Assembly (NCBI GenBank): GCA_900541965.1
Contig: UQLN01000071.1
Coordinates: 1 to 20,074 of the forward strand
Direction: 5' to 3'
DNA length: 20,074 nucleotides
Source of the DNA: an uncultured Parabacteroides sp.
GTDB lineage: Bacteria; Bacteroidota; Bacteroidia; Bacteroidales; Tannerellaceae
Positions 1 to 9,380 of this stretch are shown here, piece by piece. Made by a program: the position numbers and the translations under genes. Each line of letters begins with the position of its first letter. The stretch's first letter is position 1. The notes beneath the pieces were generated by a model. That model ran no database searches. It was given only the letters and a program-made list of their open reading frames with translations, and had not been told where the DNA came from.

Positions 1-154
1 CTGTTCTGCATTTCACTTTTTGAAACCGCTAAAATAAACGAACGTTTTTTTAGTCCTCTTTCAATCGAAAGAAAGTGATAAATCAGTAAGCGATTCGTTA
101 GTCTCATTTGGGAGTGACGAACCTTTTCGTGAACAAATAATACACTCTTATCTT
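1..154. other. Leader region upstream of the capsule operon
   Basis: No gene is visible here. The stretch precedes the first operon gene and is probably 5' untranslated leader or the tail of an upstream regulatory region. I see no TAnnTTTG -7 box on the + strand. Two weak inverted repeats are present: AAACG/CGTTT with a 2-base spacer near 38-49, followed by a T run, and TCTTTC/GAAAGA at 57-62 and 67-72. Neither stem is GC-rich enough to call as a terminator. The operon promoter therefore probably lies upstream of the window. Confidence 0.4.
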
Positions 155-2074
155 ATGAAAATCAGTGCTTTAATTACATTAGCATTGGGTACGAAATATT
201 TTAATCGCTGGATAATATTTCTTGCCGACTTATTTTTTTCAACCGGTTCCACCCTTACCGCTTTGGCTTTTGTTTCTTATTTATGGATGGGGGGAATTAC
301 AGATGCCACACTTTGGACGATATTTCTATTATCCATCCTTTGCAGTGCGTTAAGTTTCTTTTTATGCCAGACCTATAAAGGAGTTATCCGTCACTCTTCT
401 TTTACGGAAACAGGACGTATCGCCATGGCTTCTTCCTTGAAGGTTGGCCTGATCGTACTTCTGTTAGTCGTTATTCCTGTCAATCTACCTTTCCGTATAC
501 TCCTCTTAGGCGGATTAATCGATCTATTTTTTACATTCTTTATTTTAACGATTATCCGTGCCATCCTTATTATTACCTATTCAATCATAACCGATAGCGT
601 AGCCACCTCATGTGGCAGGTTCTTAATTTACGGGAAAAATATTCCGGCTACCTTATTGAGTGAAATATCCATCGCAGACCAACAAACATTCCGTATAGCG
701 GGCTATCTCCTTATCGGTTCGCATACTTCCATGCGTATCGGCAAATATAAAGTCTATTCTATTGTTACTCAGTCTGAATTTAACCGGTTGGTAACCCGTA
801 AAAATATTAAAGCGATACTGTTCGTAGACTATCAAACCGTAAAAGACGAAAGTGAGCGTTTGGTCCGCTATTGCGAGAAGAAGAAGGTCCATATGCTGAT
901 TTTGCCCTCCGTAGATGAACTCATAGAAGGTAAAAGGACCTTGCGTAATCTTCCGGAAGTCCGTATTGAAGACTTGTTGGGGCGTGATGAGATATGCATC
1001 AATATGAATGAGATAAGTGCATCGCTTAAAGATAAAGTGGTAATGGTAACAGGTGCAGCCGGTTCTATCGGTAGCGAACTTTGCCGCCAGCTCTGTTCTT
1101 TCGGTTTAAAACAGCTTATCCTGTTCGACAGTGCGGAAACGCCCATGCATAATATCCGTCTCGAGTTGGAGGACAAATATCCGGAAGTGGAGTTTTTTCC
1201 AATCATGGGCGATATCCGTATGATAGCACGTGTCGAAAGTGTATTCAGCCGTTATCATCCTCAGGTCGTTTTTCATGCTGCCGCTTACAAACATGTTCCT
1301 TTGATGGAAGAGAATCCTTGTGAAGCCGTCCATGCCAATGTCTATGGAACCCGTAACGTAGCAGATACGGCCGTCCGGTACAATGTGGAGAAATTCATTA
1401 TGATTTCCACGGACAAGGCGGTAAACCCGACGAATGTCATGGGAGCCTCCAAGCGGCTTACCGAAATATATATCCAAAGCCTCAGTATCGCAATCAGTAA
1501 AGGCCTGTATCCCGGTAAGACCCGCTTTATCACGACCCGTTTCGGAAATGTCTTGGGAAGTAGCGGTTCCGTTATCCCCCGTTTCCGTGAACAGATAATG
1601 AGAGGAGGCCCCCTAACTGTAACCCATCCTGATATCGTCCGTTTCTTTATGACCATCCCCGAAGCCTGCCGTCTGGTTCTGGAAGCCGCCTTTATGGGTA
1701 AAGGGAATGATATATTTGTCTTTGATATGGGAACCCCTGTAAAGATAGCCGATTTGGCTCGCCGCATGATTGAACTTGCCGGCTTTGTCCCTGATAAAGA
1801 TATAGAGATAAAATATACCGGCCTCCGTCCCGGCGAGAAGCTTTACGAAGAATTGCTGGCAACCAAAGAGAATACACTCCCAACCGGAAATTCCAAAATA
1901 TTCCGTGCCCAGGTACGTGAATACGATTACGATAACGTCTCCACAGTAGTAAACCATTTGATAGAATTGGCTATTAAAGTAGATAAGATGGAGACTGTAA
2001 GGGTAATGAAGCAGATCGTGCCGGAGTTCAAGAGTAAGAATTCGGAGTATGAGGTACTGGATAAGGTTGAATAA
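155..2074 (+). CDS. Membrane-bound UDP-sugar 4,6-dehydratase (WbpM/CapD/PglF type)
   Basis: Likely converts UDP-GlcNAc to the UDP-4-keto-6-deoxy sugar at the inner membrane, the first step toward a diamino or deoxy-amino sugar. The N-terminal ~140 residues contain about four hydrophobic segments. A CoA-binding-like Rossmann region follows, then the catalytic SDR domain. The NAD-binding motif TGAAGSIG is at residues 299-306, and STDKAVNPTNVMGASK ends at K433. The usual YxxxK catalytic Tyr is Met here (M429-x3-K433), as in the long WbpM subfamily. The 639-residue length also fits that membrane class. It is the first gene of the operon, and the matching aminotransferase and acetyltransferase lie at the other end. 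The family is clear; the exact substrate is inferred from the PglD/PglE-like partners. Confidence 0.9.
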   Translation: MKISALITLALGTKYFNRWIIFLADLFFSTGSTLTALAFVSYLWMGGITDATLWTIFLLSILCSALSFFLCQTYKGVIRHSSFTETGRIAMASSLKVGLIVLLLVVIPVNLPFRILLLGGLIDLFFTFFILTIIRAILIITYSIITDSVATSCGRFLIYGKNIPATLLSEISIADQQTFRIAGYLLIGSHTSMRIGKYKVYSIVTQSEFNRLVTRKNIKAILFVDYQTVKDESERLVRYCEKKKVHMLILPSVDELIEGKRTLRNLPEVRIEDLLGRDEICINMNEISASLKDKVVMVTGAAGSIGSELCRQLCSFGLKQLILFDSAETPMHNIRLELEDKYPEVEFFPIMGDIRMIARVESVFSRYHPQVVFHAAAYKHVPLMEENPCEAVHANVYGTRNVADTAVRYNVEKFIMISTDKAVNPTNVMGASKRLTEIYIQSLSIAISKGLYPGKTRFITTRFGNVLGSSGSVIPRFREQIMRGGPLTVTHPDIVRFFMTIPEACRLVLEAAFMGKGNDIFVFDMGTPVKIADLARRMIELAGFVPDKDIEIKYTGLRPGEKLYEELLATKENTLPTGNSKIFRAQVREYDYDNVSTVVNHLIELAIKVDKMETVRVMKQIVPEFKSKNSEYEVLDKVE

Positions 2075-2139
2075 TATTCTGCTAATATTTTTTGTCGTAT
2101 TACCTATTCTCAGTTTAGCCGGAAGTTATAAAAATTAGT

Positions 2140-3657
2140 ATGGCAGTAAATCAACTTAAAGCAGGGGCATTTCTTTCTTACGTTTCTATCGGTTTAAATA
2201 ACGTCGTAGGCTTATTGTACACCCCGTTTATGCTGCGTATGATGGGGCAGTCAGAATATGGTTTGTATTCTCTTGTTGCTTCAGTAGTAGCCTATTTGAC
2301 CGTTCTGGATTTAGGTTTTGGAAATGCGATAGTCCGTTATACGGCAAAATTCCGTGCAGAAGGGAAAATCCGCGAACAATATGAAATGTTCGGAATGTTT
2401 TTCCTTCTTTATATAGGAATCGGAATTTTGGTGTTACTTGTAGGAGCAGGTCTTTATTTTAATATCGACCGTTTGTTTGGTGCAACCATGAATGAAAACG
2501 AATTATATAAAATTCGTGTCATGATGTTGCTTATGGTCTTTAATTTGGCTTTTACTTTCCCAATGAGTATTTGGGGGGCGGTTATTACTGCTTATGAGAA
2601 TTTTGTTTTTCAGAAATTAGTTAATATTGCTCGGATCATATTAAATCCCTTAGCGATGATTGTTATGCTGATGATAGGATATAGGGCAATTGGAATGGTG
2701 GTAGTTACAACAATCTTTAATATAATTACATTATTAATCAATTACTGGTATTGTAAAAAAAAAATAAATATTCGAGTCCGTTTCGGGCATTTTCGCTGGG
2801 GATTTTTAAAAGAAGTCTCTATTTATTCTTTTTGGATATTTATAGATTCATTAGTTACTCGATATTATATAAATATCGGACAATTAGTAGTGGGCATTTA
2901 TTGTGGTTCTTTAGTAGTTGCTATTTATGCTCTTGCAATACAACTATTGTTGATGTATTCTTCGTTTTCTTCTGCTATAAATAGTTTATTATTACCAAAA
3001 ATAACAACTTTAGTAGCGAACAATTCATCATCGGATGAATTGTCAAGTTTGTTTATACGTATAGGAAGAATACAGTTTTTTGTGATTTCCTTTATTTTAG
3101 TAGGGTTTGTTATTTTTGGTAGAGAATTTATTGTTTTATGGGGAGGGGTTAATTATTATAAAACATATTATATTGCATTACTGATTTTTATTCCTTTTTC
3201 ATTTGATTTGATTACAAATGTAGGGATAACTATTTTGCAAGCCAAAAATAAACTGAAATATAGATCTATACCTATGCTTATAACTGCATTTGTAGGTATA
3301 ATGATAATGTTTCCAATGACTGATAAATTTGGAGTATGGGGCTGTGCTGTAGTTACATCTGCTTCTATACTTATATCAAATGTAATTATCTCAAATATTA
3401 TGTTTTATAAAATAGTGAATATTAATGTTTTAAAAATGGTAAAAGACTTTGGTAAGATGCTATGGTTTCCGGTGTTGAGTATAATATTTTGTTTTTTTAT
3501 TAAACAAAATATTCAAATTGAAAATTGGTTTGATTTAATTTTGTATATATTATTGTTTTCGGTAGTCTATATTCCGGTATTTTTAGCTATTAATTTGAAT
3601 GGTTATGAAAAAAATATATTGAAATTAATATTGAGAAATATTATTTATAAAGTATGA
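2140..3657 (+). CDS. Polysaccharide flippase, Wzx/PST family
   Basis: A 505-residue polytopic membrane protein with roughly 12-14 hydrophobic helices and no soluble domain, the size and layout of Wzx/MOP-family oligosaccharide flippases. The N-terminal pattern (GAFLSYVSIGLNNVVGLLYTP, then YGLYSLVASV) is typical of these transporters. It would move undecaprenyl-diphosphate-linked repeat units across the inner membrane before polymerisation. Base composition changes inside the gene: the first ~600 bases resemble the GC-richer upstream gene, while the rest is very AT-rich. An A10 run at 2755-2764 encodes the Lys stretch after YWYC and marks this change. It is separated from the dehydratase gene by 65 bp with no terminator. 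Confidence 0.88.
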   Translation: MAVNQLKAGAFLSYVSIGLNNVVGLLYTPFMLRMMGQSEYGLYSLVASVVAYLTVLDLGFGNAIVRYTAKFRAEGKIREQYEMFGMFFLLYIGIGILVLLVGAGLYFNIDRLFGATMNENELYKIRVMMLLMVFNLAFTFPMSIWGAVITAYENFVFQKLVNIARIILNPLAMIVMLMIGYRAIGMVVVTTIFNIITLLINYWYCKKKINIRVRFGHFRWGFLKEVSIYSFWIFIDSLVTRYYINIGQLVVGIYCGSLVVAIYALAIQLLLMYSSFSSAINSLLLPKITTLVANNSSSDELSSLFIRIGRIQFFVISFILVGFVIFGREFIVLWGGVNYYKTYYIALLIFIPFSFDLITNVGITILQAKNKLKYRSIPMLITAFVGIMIMFPMTDKFGVWGCAVVTSASILISNVIISNIMFYKIVNINVLKMVKDFGKMLWFPVLSIIFCFFIKQNIQIENWFDLILYILLFSVVYIPVFLAINLNGYEKNILKLILRNIIYKV

Positions 3658-3702
3658 TGATTGATGTTTGTTTAATTGCTGAATAATAACTTCTTGAAAT
3701 AT

Positions 3703-4815
3703 ATGAAAATACTTGCATTTTATTTACCTCAATTTCATCCAATAAAAGAAAATAATGAATGGTGGGGGGAGGGGTTTACTGAATGGACAAATGTGAAGAC
3801 ATCTAAACCGACTTATAAAGGACATAAGCAACCTCGTGTCCCTCTTAATGATAATTATTATGATCTGTTGGATGTTAATGTGTTGGAATGGCAAGCTAAT
3901 TTGGCTAAAGAATATGGTATCTATGGTTTTGTCTATTATCATTATTGGTTTGAAGATGGATTGTTATTAGAAAAACCAGCAGAACTTATGTTAAAAAACA
4001 AGAGTGTAGATATTCCTTTTTGTTTTAGTTGGGCAAATCATACTTGGAGTAGGAATTGGGCTAATAAATCTGATCAGATATTGCGTAAGCAGACTTATGG
4101 AGGGCAAGAAGAATGGAAGAAACATTTTTATTATTTACTTCCCTTTTTTAAAGATGAACGATACATACGGATAGATAGTAAGCCATTGATGATTTTATAT
4201 AACCCATTAACTGTAAAAGAATTTCCTGAAATGATAATGTGCTGGCAGGAATTGGCACAAAAGGAAGGTTTAAAGGGGGTGACTATTTGTCATCAGGAAA
4301 ATAGATTTAACCATGAGTTGAATGAAAATAAGCGTTACTATGATTATGGCATTGAATTTCAAATGAATGCTGCTGTTAGAGAATTTATAAAAAATAGTAA
4401 GGCTTTTGCAATGGAACGAATTTTGAATAGGGTGGCGGATAAAATTCCAATCCTTAGATGTAAAGCAACAACAATGCACTATAGTTATGATACAATTTGG
4501 AAACTCGTTTTAAATAAGAAACCTTTTGGAGAAACATGGTTCCCTGGAGCATTTGTAGACTGGGATAATACCCCAAGAAGAAAAAATAGAGGACAAATAT
4601 GTACAGATGTCACTCCTGAAAAATTTCGGAAATATTTAAGTTTACAAATAAAACGGGCAAGGGATATTTATAAAAAAGAATATCTGTTTATGTTTGCTTG
4701 GAATGAGTGGGGAGAATCCGGTTATTTAGAGCCGGATGAGTTATATGGCTATAAAATGTTAGAAGCTGTAAGAGATGCTTTGGTAGAAAATAATGAATTT
4801 CCTTCTTTTGGATAA
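3703..4815 (+). CDS. WbsX-family protein (glycosyltransferase / GH99-like)
   Basis: The start at 3703 gives MKILAFYLPQFHP, the usual WbsX N-terminus; a TTG start 27 bases upstream is possible but adds only a nonconserved leader. Visible hallmarks are FYLPQFHPIKENNEWWGEGFTEW near the N-terminus, FCFSWANHTWSR in the first third, and FAWNEWGESGYLEPD near the C-terminus. WbsX proteins are common in O-antigen and capsule loci and resemble GH99 endo-mannosidase-like folds. They are usually annotated as glycosyltransferases, but their biochemistry is poorly settled. At 370 residues it is full length. It is cytosolic, with no signal peptide. The gene is strongly AT-rich like its neighbours and lies 6 bp before the next glycosyltransferase. 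Confidence 0.85.
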   Translation: MKILAFYLPQFHPIKENNEWWGEGFTEWTNVKTSKPTYKGHKQPRVPLNDNYYDLLDVNVLEWQANLAKEYGIYGFVYYHYWFEDGLLLEKPAELMLKNKSVDIPFCFSWANHTWSRNWANKSDQILRKQTYGGQEEWKKHFYYLLPFFKDERYIRIDSKPLMILYNPLTVKEFPEMIMCWQELAQKEGLKGVTICHQENRFNHELNENKRYYDYGIEFQMNAAVREFIKNSKAFAMERILNRVADKIPILRCKATTMHYSYDTIWKLVLNKKPFGETWFPGAFVDWDNTPRRKNRGQICTDVTPEKFRKYLSLQIKRARDIYKKEYLFMFAWNEWGESGYLEPDELYGYKMLEAVRDALVENNEFPSFG

Positions 4816-4821
4816 AGTATT

Positions 4822-5868
4822 ATGAAAATTAATTTTATTGTTCCGAGTACCAGTACGGTTATGGGAGGAGGAATACGTGTTATTTTTAGACATGCAAATT
4901 ATTTAGCAGATAAAGGGCATGATGTTGTTGTATATGTTCCGATGCTTTTTTATATAGGGAAAAAGTTTATACTAAAAACATCGTTAGCTAATACATTTAA
5001 ACGGAGGACAAGGATAAAATGGATGGAAACCCATTTTAAAGTTAAGCTGGCATTTACCATCTCGGATCAGTTTATCCGAGATGCAGATTTGGTAATTGCT
5101 ACGGCTTGGTATACAGCCCCTTTTGTAAATAAGCTGTCTGTTAGTAAAGGCAAAAAAGTGTATTTCATTCAGGCTTATGAAATATGGAATCAAGATGTTT
5201 CAGAGGTTGATTCAACATATAAAATGAATATGCATAGAATTGTTATAACAAAGGAATTGCATGATTTATTTAAAGGCAAATTTGGCGTAGAATCTGAAAT
5301 AGTCTATAATGGCCATTCTCAAGAAGAGTATATTACAGGGGATAAAAAGCAAAATGATCCATTGATAGTAATGATGCTTTGGAATAGTGCTTGGTTTAAA
5401 GGTTCAAAGCAAGCTTTGTCTATTCTGGATCGTTTTCATAAGACATATAGAATAAAAGTGCGTTTTTTTAGTGTAGAGAAGAAGCCGGATTTACCAAATT
5501 ATGTAGAATTTTATTATCGGCCTGAAAGAAATTTTTTGATGAGTCTATATAGACAATCGGATATATATCTTTTTCCAAGTAATCAAGAGTCGTGGGGATT
5601 ACCTATTATTGAAGCAATGGCTAATAAGTGTGCGGTTGTAGGTATGAATACTGGTGCGTTAAGGGATGTTTGTGAAGATGGAGTACAAGCATTGATAGCT
5701 GAAAATGGGAACTATAAAGATCTTGAAGAAAAATTGGAAAAAGTTATTTGTGATGATACTTTAAGAAAACAACTTCAAAACAAAGGATATAATTTCAGTT
5801 TGAAATTCTCTTGGGATAAACAATGTTTAGTATTTGAACAAAGCCTGTTAAGTTTATTGGTAAAATGA
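4822..5868 (+). CDS. Glycosyltransferase family 4 (GT-B fold)
   Basis: A 348-residue cytosolic glycosyltransferase likely adding one sugar of the repeat unit. The N-terminal domain opens with IVPSTSTVMGGGIRV, the Gly-rich loop of GT4 enzymes. The C-terminal domain carries the nucleotide-sugar motif ESWGLPIIE, an EX7E pair at E256 and E264. MNTGALRDVCEDGVQ follows, another family hallmark. Donor and acceptor cannot be told from sequence. The stop overlaps the ATG of the acyltransferase gene by 4 bp, indicating translational coupling. Confidence 0.88.
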   Translation: MKINFIVPSTSTVMGGGIRVIFRHANYLADKGHDVVVYVPMLFYIGKKFILKTSLANTFKRRTRIKWMETHFKVKLAFTISDQFIRDADLVIATAWYTAPFVNKLSVSKGKKVYFIQAYEIWNQDVSEVDSTYKMNMHRIVITKELHDLFKGKFGVESEIVYNGHSQEEYITGDKKQNDPLIVMMLWNSAWFKGSKQALSILDRFHKTYRIKVRFFSVEKKPDLPNYVEFYYRPERNFLMSLYRQSDIYLFPSNQESWGLPIIEAMANKCAVVGMNTGALRDVCEDGVQALIAENGNYKDLEEKLEKVICDDTLRKQLQNKGYNFSLKFSWDKQCLVFEQSLLSLLVK

Positions 5869-6750
5869 AGGTAGACTTGTCGCTGGAAAAGACTATAACT
5901 CTAAGAGGTATAGCTATTATATGTGTAATATTAGGACATTTAAAGCTGCTAAATATTGCATCGTTTGGAGTAGGTATATTCTTGTTTTTAAGTGGTTTTG
6001 GATTGACTTTGTCAACAGAAAAAAATGGTCTGTGTGGTTTTTGGCGTAAAAGGGTATTTAAGATATGGTTACCATATTTTGTTGTTTATTTGTTAGGTCT
6101 AATGATTGATTATTTCTTATATAATAAAACTTATCAATTGTTAGATGTATTATGCTCTATAATTGGTATTAATTTATCTCCAAAATTAGATGCATCAATG
6201 TGGTATATTGGTTATCTTATGCTATGGTATATTTTATTCTATTGTTGCTTTCGATATTTTAATAATAAGTATTATATTTTAGTGGGAGCTTTTGTGATAC
6301 TGGGAATATCTTTGTCTCCTTTATGTATGAAAGCTGCTGGTGCTTTTTGGTATTTTTTGGAATTCCCTCTTGGATGCTTTTGTGCTTGGAATTATGAGAA
6401 GATTAAGATGATAGAGATAAAAAAAAGTTTATGTTTTGTTTGCAATACTTATGATCTTTGTCTTCTATATATTTTCTAATTATGCTGCTTTTTTTATGAA
6501 TATATATGTTTCAACATTTACTATAATATTTTTAGTTTCAGTTTGTAAATCAATGAGTATTATTCGTTATATTGGAACGATTTCTTTTGAAATGTATTTG
6601 TTTGAGGCTGTTTTGATATGGAAGTATAAATTTCTATTTGTTACTAATACTTTTGTGGATTATATTGTATATTTTATTTTTTTAATAACGCTTTCAATGT
6701 TGTATAAAACGCTGATAGATAAATATGTTGTTAAAAAGCTATTGATGTAA
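5865..6750 (+). pseudogene. Acyltransferase-3 family gene, frameshifted at an A8 tract
   Basis: Two reading frames together make one acyltransferase-3 (OatA/NodX-like) membrane protein that would O-acylate the polysaccharide. The first frame (5865-6479, 204 residues) starts MKVDLSLEKTITLRGIAI, with the family Arg at 14 and His at 25 (ILGHLKLL), and has several membrane helices. The second frame (visible from 6436 to 6750) continues with membrane segments and a typical C-terminus. The break falls at A8, 6419-6426. With seven A's the reading would be IKKVYVLFAILMIFVFY, an uninterrupted membrane helix, and the protein would be 294 residues. That is slightly short for the family (about 330-370). 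It may be a true mutation, a phase-variable tract caught off, a product of transcriptional slippage, or a sequencing error. Confidence 0.8.
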
Positions 6751-6757
6751 TTATACG

Positions 6758-7891
6758 ATGTTTTTATATATAAGTGTTTTTGTACTGGTTCTTCTTTTAA
6801 TTTTTATAGAAGAGCAGATTCCAAAAGAGAAGAGAGTCTATTGTGATTGTTTGATGTTGTTCGCTTTAGGTGCTTTGACCGGTTTTAGGGCTATGGGGGG
6901 AACTGACTTTTCTGTTTATCAGACTGTGTACAATAATACTCCCTATTTTTTTAATTATATATCTAATATCAATACTCTATATGAAAACTATTCTTTGTTG
7001 GGAATGGAAATTGGATATATAGGATATATCTCTTTTCTGAAAACATTTTTTGGACTTTCTTTTTACGGCTACCTGGTGATACAGTCCATTCTTTTATATA
7101 CTTGTATGTATTTAGGGCTGAGGAAATTTACAAATCACTGGGGAATATTTATTTTGATATTCTTATATAAAATGTTTTTTTATGAAACATTTATATCAAT
7201 GCGGCAGCCGATAACGATTGTTTTATTTTATCTGATGATGCCTTTGATATACGAACGGAAAGCTTTAAAATATTATCTGCTTCTTACCTTTTTAGTTTTT
7301 CCATTTCATAATGGAGCTATTTTTTTGTATTTGGTTTATTTTGTTTCTTATTTTGAAATAACAAAACGAAGATTGATTATACTGAATTGTATTTTTATCC
7401 CAACATTAATTGTGCCTGAGTTTGGAATCGACCCGATTGCTTCGTTTGGTTTTCTAACAGATTTTATTTCAGATCCTATAATGAAAAATAAGGCGTTGGG
7501 ATATATGGGGGGAGGAGAAGCATTGAGTGTTTTTCATACATTGGAGTATTTCTTGGTAATGTTATTGTTGATAGCTAATTACGACAAAATTGTAAAGTGT
7601 AATAAATATGCATCATTTATCATAAAATTATTCTTGATATTACTCCCAATAATGACATTGTTTAGATCCAATCTTTTTTTTAGGCGTGAAGTGGATTATT
7701 TTGTTCCAACCTATGCTATTATTTTAGGATATCTGTGTGATATTTATAAATCTGAAAGAGGGATAATTGTTTTGGGTACGGCTTGTGTAAGTTTGTATGG
7801 ATTTGTTCGATATATAACCCTATTTGATGGAGGTGCCATGCTTCCTTATCGCTCTTGGTTAGAATTATATAATGTGACTTTTTTTGAATAA
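6758..7891 (+). CDS. EpsG-family / Wzy-like polysaccharide polymerase
   Basis: A 377-residue integral membrane protein with about 9-11 hydrophobic segments. The early signature GFRAMGGTDFSVYQTVY (R44, D50, Y54) matches EpsG-type proteins, which occupy the Wzy polymerase slot in many Bacteroides capsule loci. MRQPITIVLFY and FHNGAIFLYLVYF also fit that family. It would polymerise flipped repeat units on the periplasmic side by a Wzy-dependent route, consistent with the Wzx flippase upstream. No other polymerase candidate is in the window. A T8 run at 7674-7681 is in frame. Confidence 0.78.
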   Translation: MFLYISVFVLVLLLIFIEEQIPKEKRVYCDCLMLFALGALTGFRAMGGTDFSVYQTVYNNTPYFFNYISNINTLYENYSLLGMEIGYIGYISFLKTFFGLSFYGYLVIQSILLYTCMYLGLRKFTNHWGIFILIFLYKMFFYETFISMRQPITIVLFYLMMPLIYERKALKYYLLLTFLVFPFHNGAIFLYLVYFVSYFEITKRRLIILNCIFIPTLIVPEFGIDPIASFGFLTDFISDPIMKNKALGYMGGGEALSVFHTLEYFLVMLLLIANYDKIVKCNKYASFIIKLFLILLPIMTLFRSNLFFRREVDYFVPTYAIILGYLCDIYKSERGIIVLGTACVSLYGFVRYITLFDGGAMLPYRSWLELYNVTFFE

Positions 7892-7897
7892 TTATTT

Positions 7898-8779
7898 ATG
7901 ATGATAACTGTTTTTACTCCTACATACAACCGTGCTTATATTATAGATAAGCTATATGAAAGTTTATGTTCACAGACTTGTCCGGATTTTGAATGGCTGA
8001 TAGTTGATGATGGAAGTACGGATGATACAGAAGCCTTGATAGATTCTTTTATTGCAGAACGTAAAATCAATATCCGCTATGTTAAACAATCGAATGGAGG
8101 AAAACACCGTGCCATAAATCGTGGTGTCCGGTTGGCAAAAGGAGAGTTGTTCTTTATTGTGGATAGTGATGATCAATTGCCTTGTGAATCTATTCAATTT
8201 GTATTGACATATTATCTACAAATAAAAAATGAAACCTCTTTTGCAGGAGTGTCTGGGTTAAAGTATTTATTCTCAGGTGAAAGAATAGGGGGAGAGGTCT
8301 CATTTTCTGTTGTAGATTGTTCTTTTGTCGAATTTAGAACAGTGTATAAAGTAAAAGGAGACTTGGCTGAAGTGTATCGAACAGATATACTTCGTCAGTA
8401 TCCATTCCCTGAGATAGAAGGAGAAAATTTTTGTCCGGAAGCTATTGTCTGGTACCAGATAGCTCAAAAATATAAACTTCGATTTTTTAATGAGAAAATT
8501 TATTTATGCGACTATTTGCCGGATGGATTAACAAATAAGATAACAAAACTTAGGATGAAAAATCCTGTATCTTCTGTATTGACTTATGCAGAAGTGTATA
8601 AAGCGTATAAATCATTTTATAAAAGAATGAAGTTTTCAATCAATTTTTGGCGTTTTTTCTTTTGTATGTCTCGAAAGCAATTCAATTTATTGAATAAACA
8701 CATGCTCATATATCCGAATGTTTTTTACCTCCCGCTGGGTTTTTTATATCATATAGTTGATCTTTTAAAAATAAAGTAG
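7898..8779 (+). CDS. Glycosyltransferase family 2 (GT-A fold)
   Basis: A 293-residue inverting-type glycosyltransferase. The N-terminus MMITVFTPTYNRAYII is the classic GT2 opening. DDGSTDD at residues 37-43 is the nucleotide-binding motif, and DSDD at 89-92 supplies the metal-binding DXD. NGGKHRAINRGVRLAKGE lies between them as in the family. Start may be Met1 or Met2. There is no membrane domain, so it probably acts on the lipid-linked intermediate at the cytosolic face. The downstream gene begins 4 bp after its stop. Confidence 0.9.
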   Translation: MMITVFTPTYNRAYIIDKLYESLCSQTCPDFEWLIVDDGSTDDTEALIDSFIAERKINIRYVKQSNGGKHRAINRGVRLAKGELFFIVDSDDQLPCESIQFVLTYYLQIKNETSFAGVSGLKYLFSGERIGGEVSFSVVDCSFVEFRTVYKVKGDLAEVYRTDILRQYPFPEIEGENFCPEAIVWYQIAQKYKLRFFNEKIYLCDYLPDGLTNKITKLRMKNPVSSVLTYAEVYKAYKSFYKRMKFSINFWRFFFCMSRKQFNLLNKHMLIYPNVFYLPLGFLYHIVDLLKIK

Positions 8780-8783
8780 TTGT

Positions 8784-9380
8784 ATGTATGCAAGTATATT
8801 AAAGAGATATGGTATAAAAGGCGGATTTCTGAAAGTAATATTTAAATCATTGTCTTTATTAGGGATAGATTATGAATGTTCTATTTGTTGGGTATATCGG
8901 CTAAAAGAAGGTCAAAGTTTTGGTGATGAAGAAGCTAATCTGTGTATCGAGTTAAATGAAGATGATTTTGTTAACTATGGAGATAAAACTTGGTTTTCTC
9001 AACAAAAATTGGAGGATATACGGAAGGCTTTTTCTATTCCCGGAAATAGGCCGTTAGGTATTATACGTAATAATCAGCTAATCTGTTATGCATGGTTAAG
9101 TTCGAAGTTTTGGGGGAATGATATAACTCGGAAGTTACGACCTCAAGACGCCTATCTTTGGGATGATTATGTACATCCGTCTTTTAGGGGATGTGGATTA
9201 CATGCTGTACTGATTAATGCCCGTTTGAATTATCTTCAAAAATTGAGAAAGGACCGGATTTTTACAATCGTATCGGTATATAATCAGGCATCTTATAAAG
9301 GTTTTAAAAAGTGGCAAACTTTTTTTAGACTGAAATTTAAGTGGAGTACTAAAGAGGTCAATAGTTTTAGATATGAATAA
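8784..9380 (+). CDS. GNAT-like N-acyltransferase
   Basis: A 198-residue protein with an acetyl-CoA-binding signature in its C-terminal half: VHPSFRGCGLHAVLI (R135-G-x-G-L at 135-139), then SVYNQASYKGFKKW (167 onward), which matches the GNAT pattern Asn...Ser...Gly-Phe. The N-terminal ~60 residues are less typical. It probably transfers an acyl group to an amino sugar or amino-acid substituent of the repeat unit. It is followed with an 8-bp overlap by the ATP-grasp gene, so the two are likely co-translated and functionally linked. Acyl donor and acceptor are unknown. Confidence 0.72.
   Translation: MYASILKRYGIKGGFLKVIFKSLSLLGIDYECSICWVYRLKEGQSFGDEEANLCIELNEDDFVNYGDKTWFSQQKLEDIRKAFSIPGNRPLGIIRNNQLICYAWLSSKFWGNDITRKLRPQDAYLWDDYVHPSFRGCGLHAVLINARLNYLQKLRKDRIFTIVSVYNQASYKGFKKWQTFFRLKFKWSTKEVNSFRYE

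Noticed and set aside
1..154. Invertible capsule promoter upstream of the first gene
   Set aside because: No long flanking inverted repeats and no TAnnTTTG box are visible; any invertible promoter would be outside the window.
3676..3702. TTG start giving nine extra residues before the WbsX protein
   Set aside because: The conserved family N-terminus MKILAFYLPQFHP begins at the ATG at 3703; the extra residues look nonconserved and TTG starts are uncommon.
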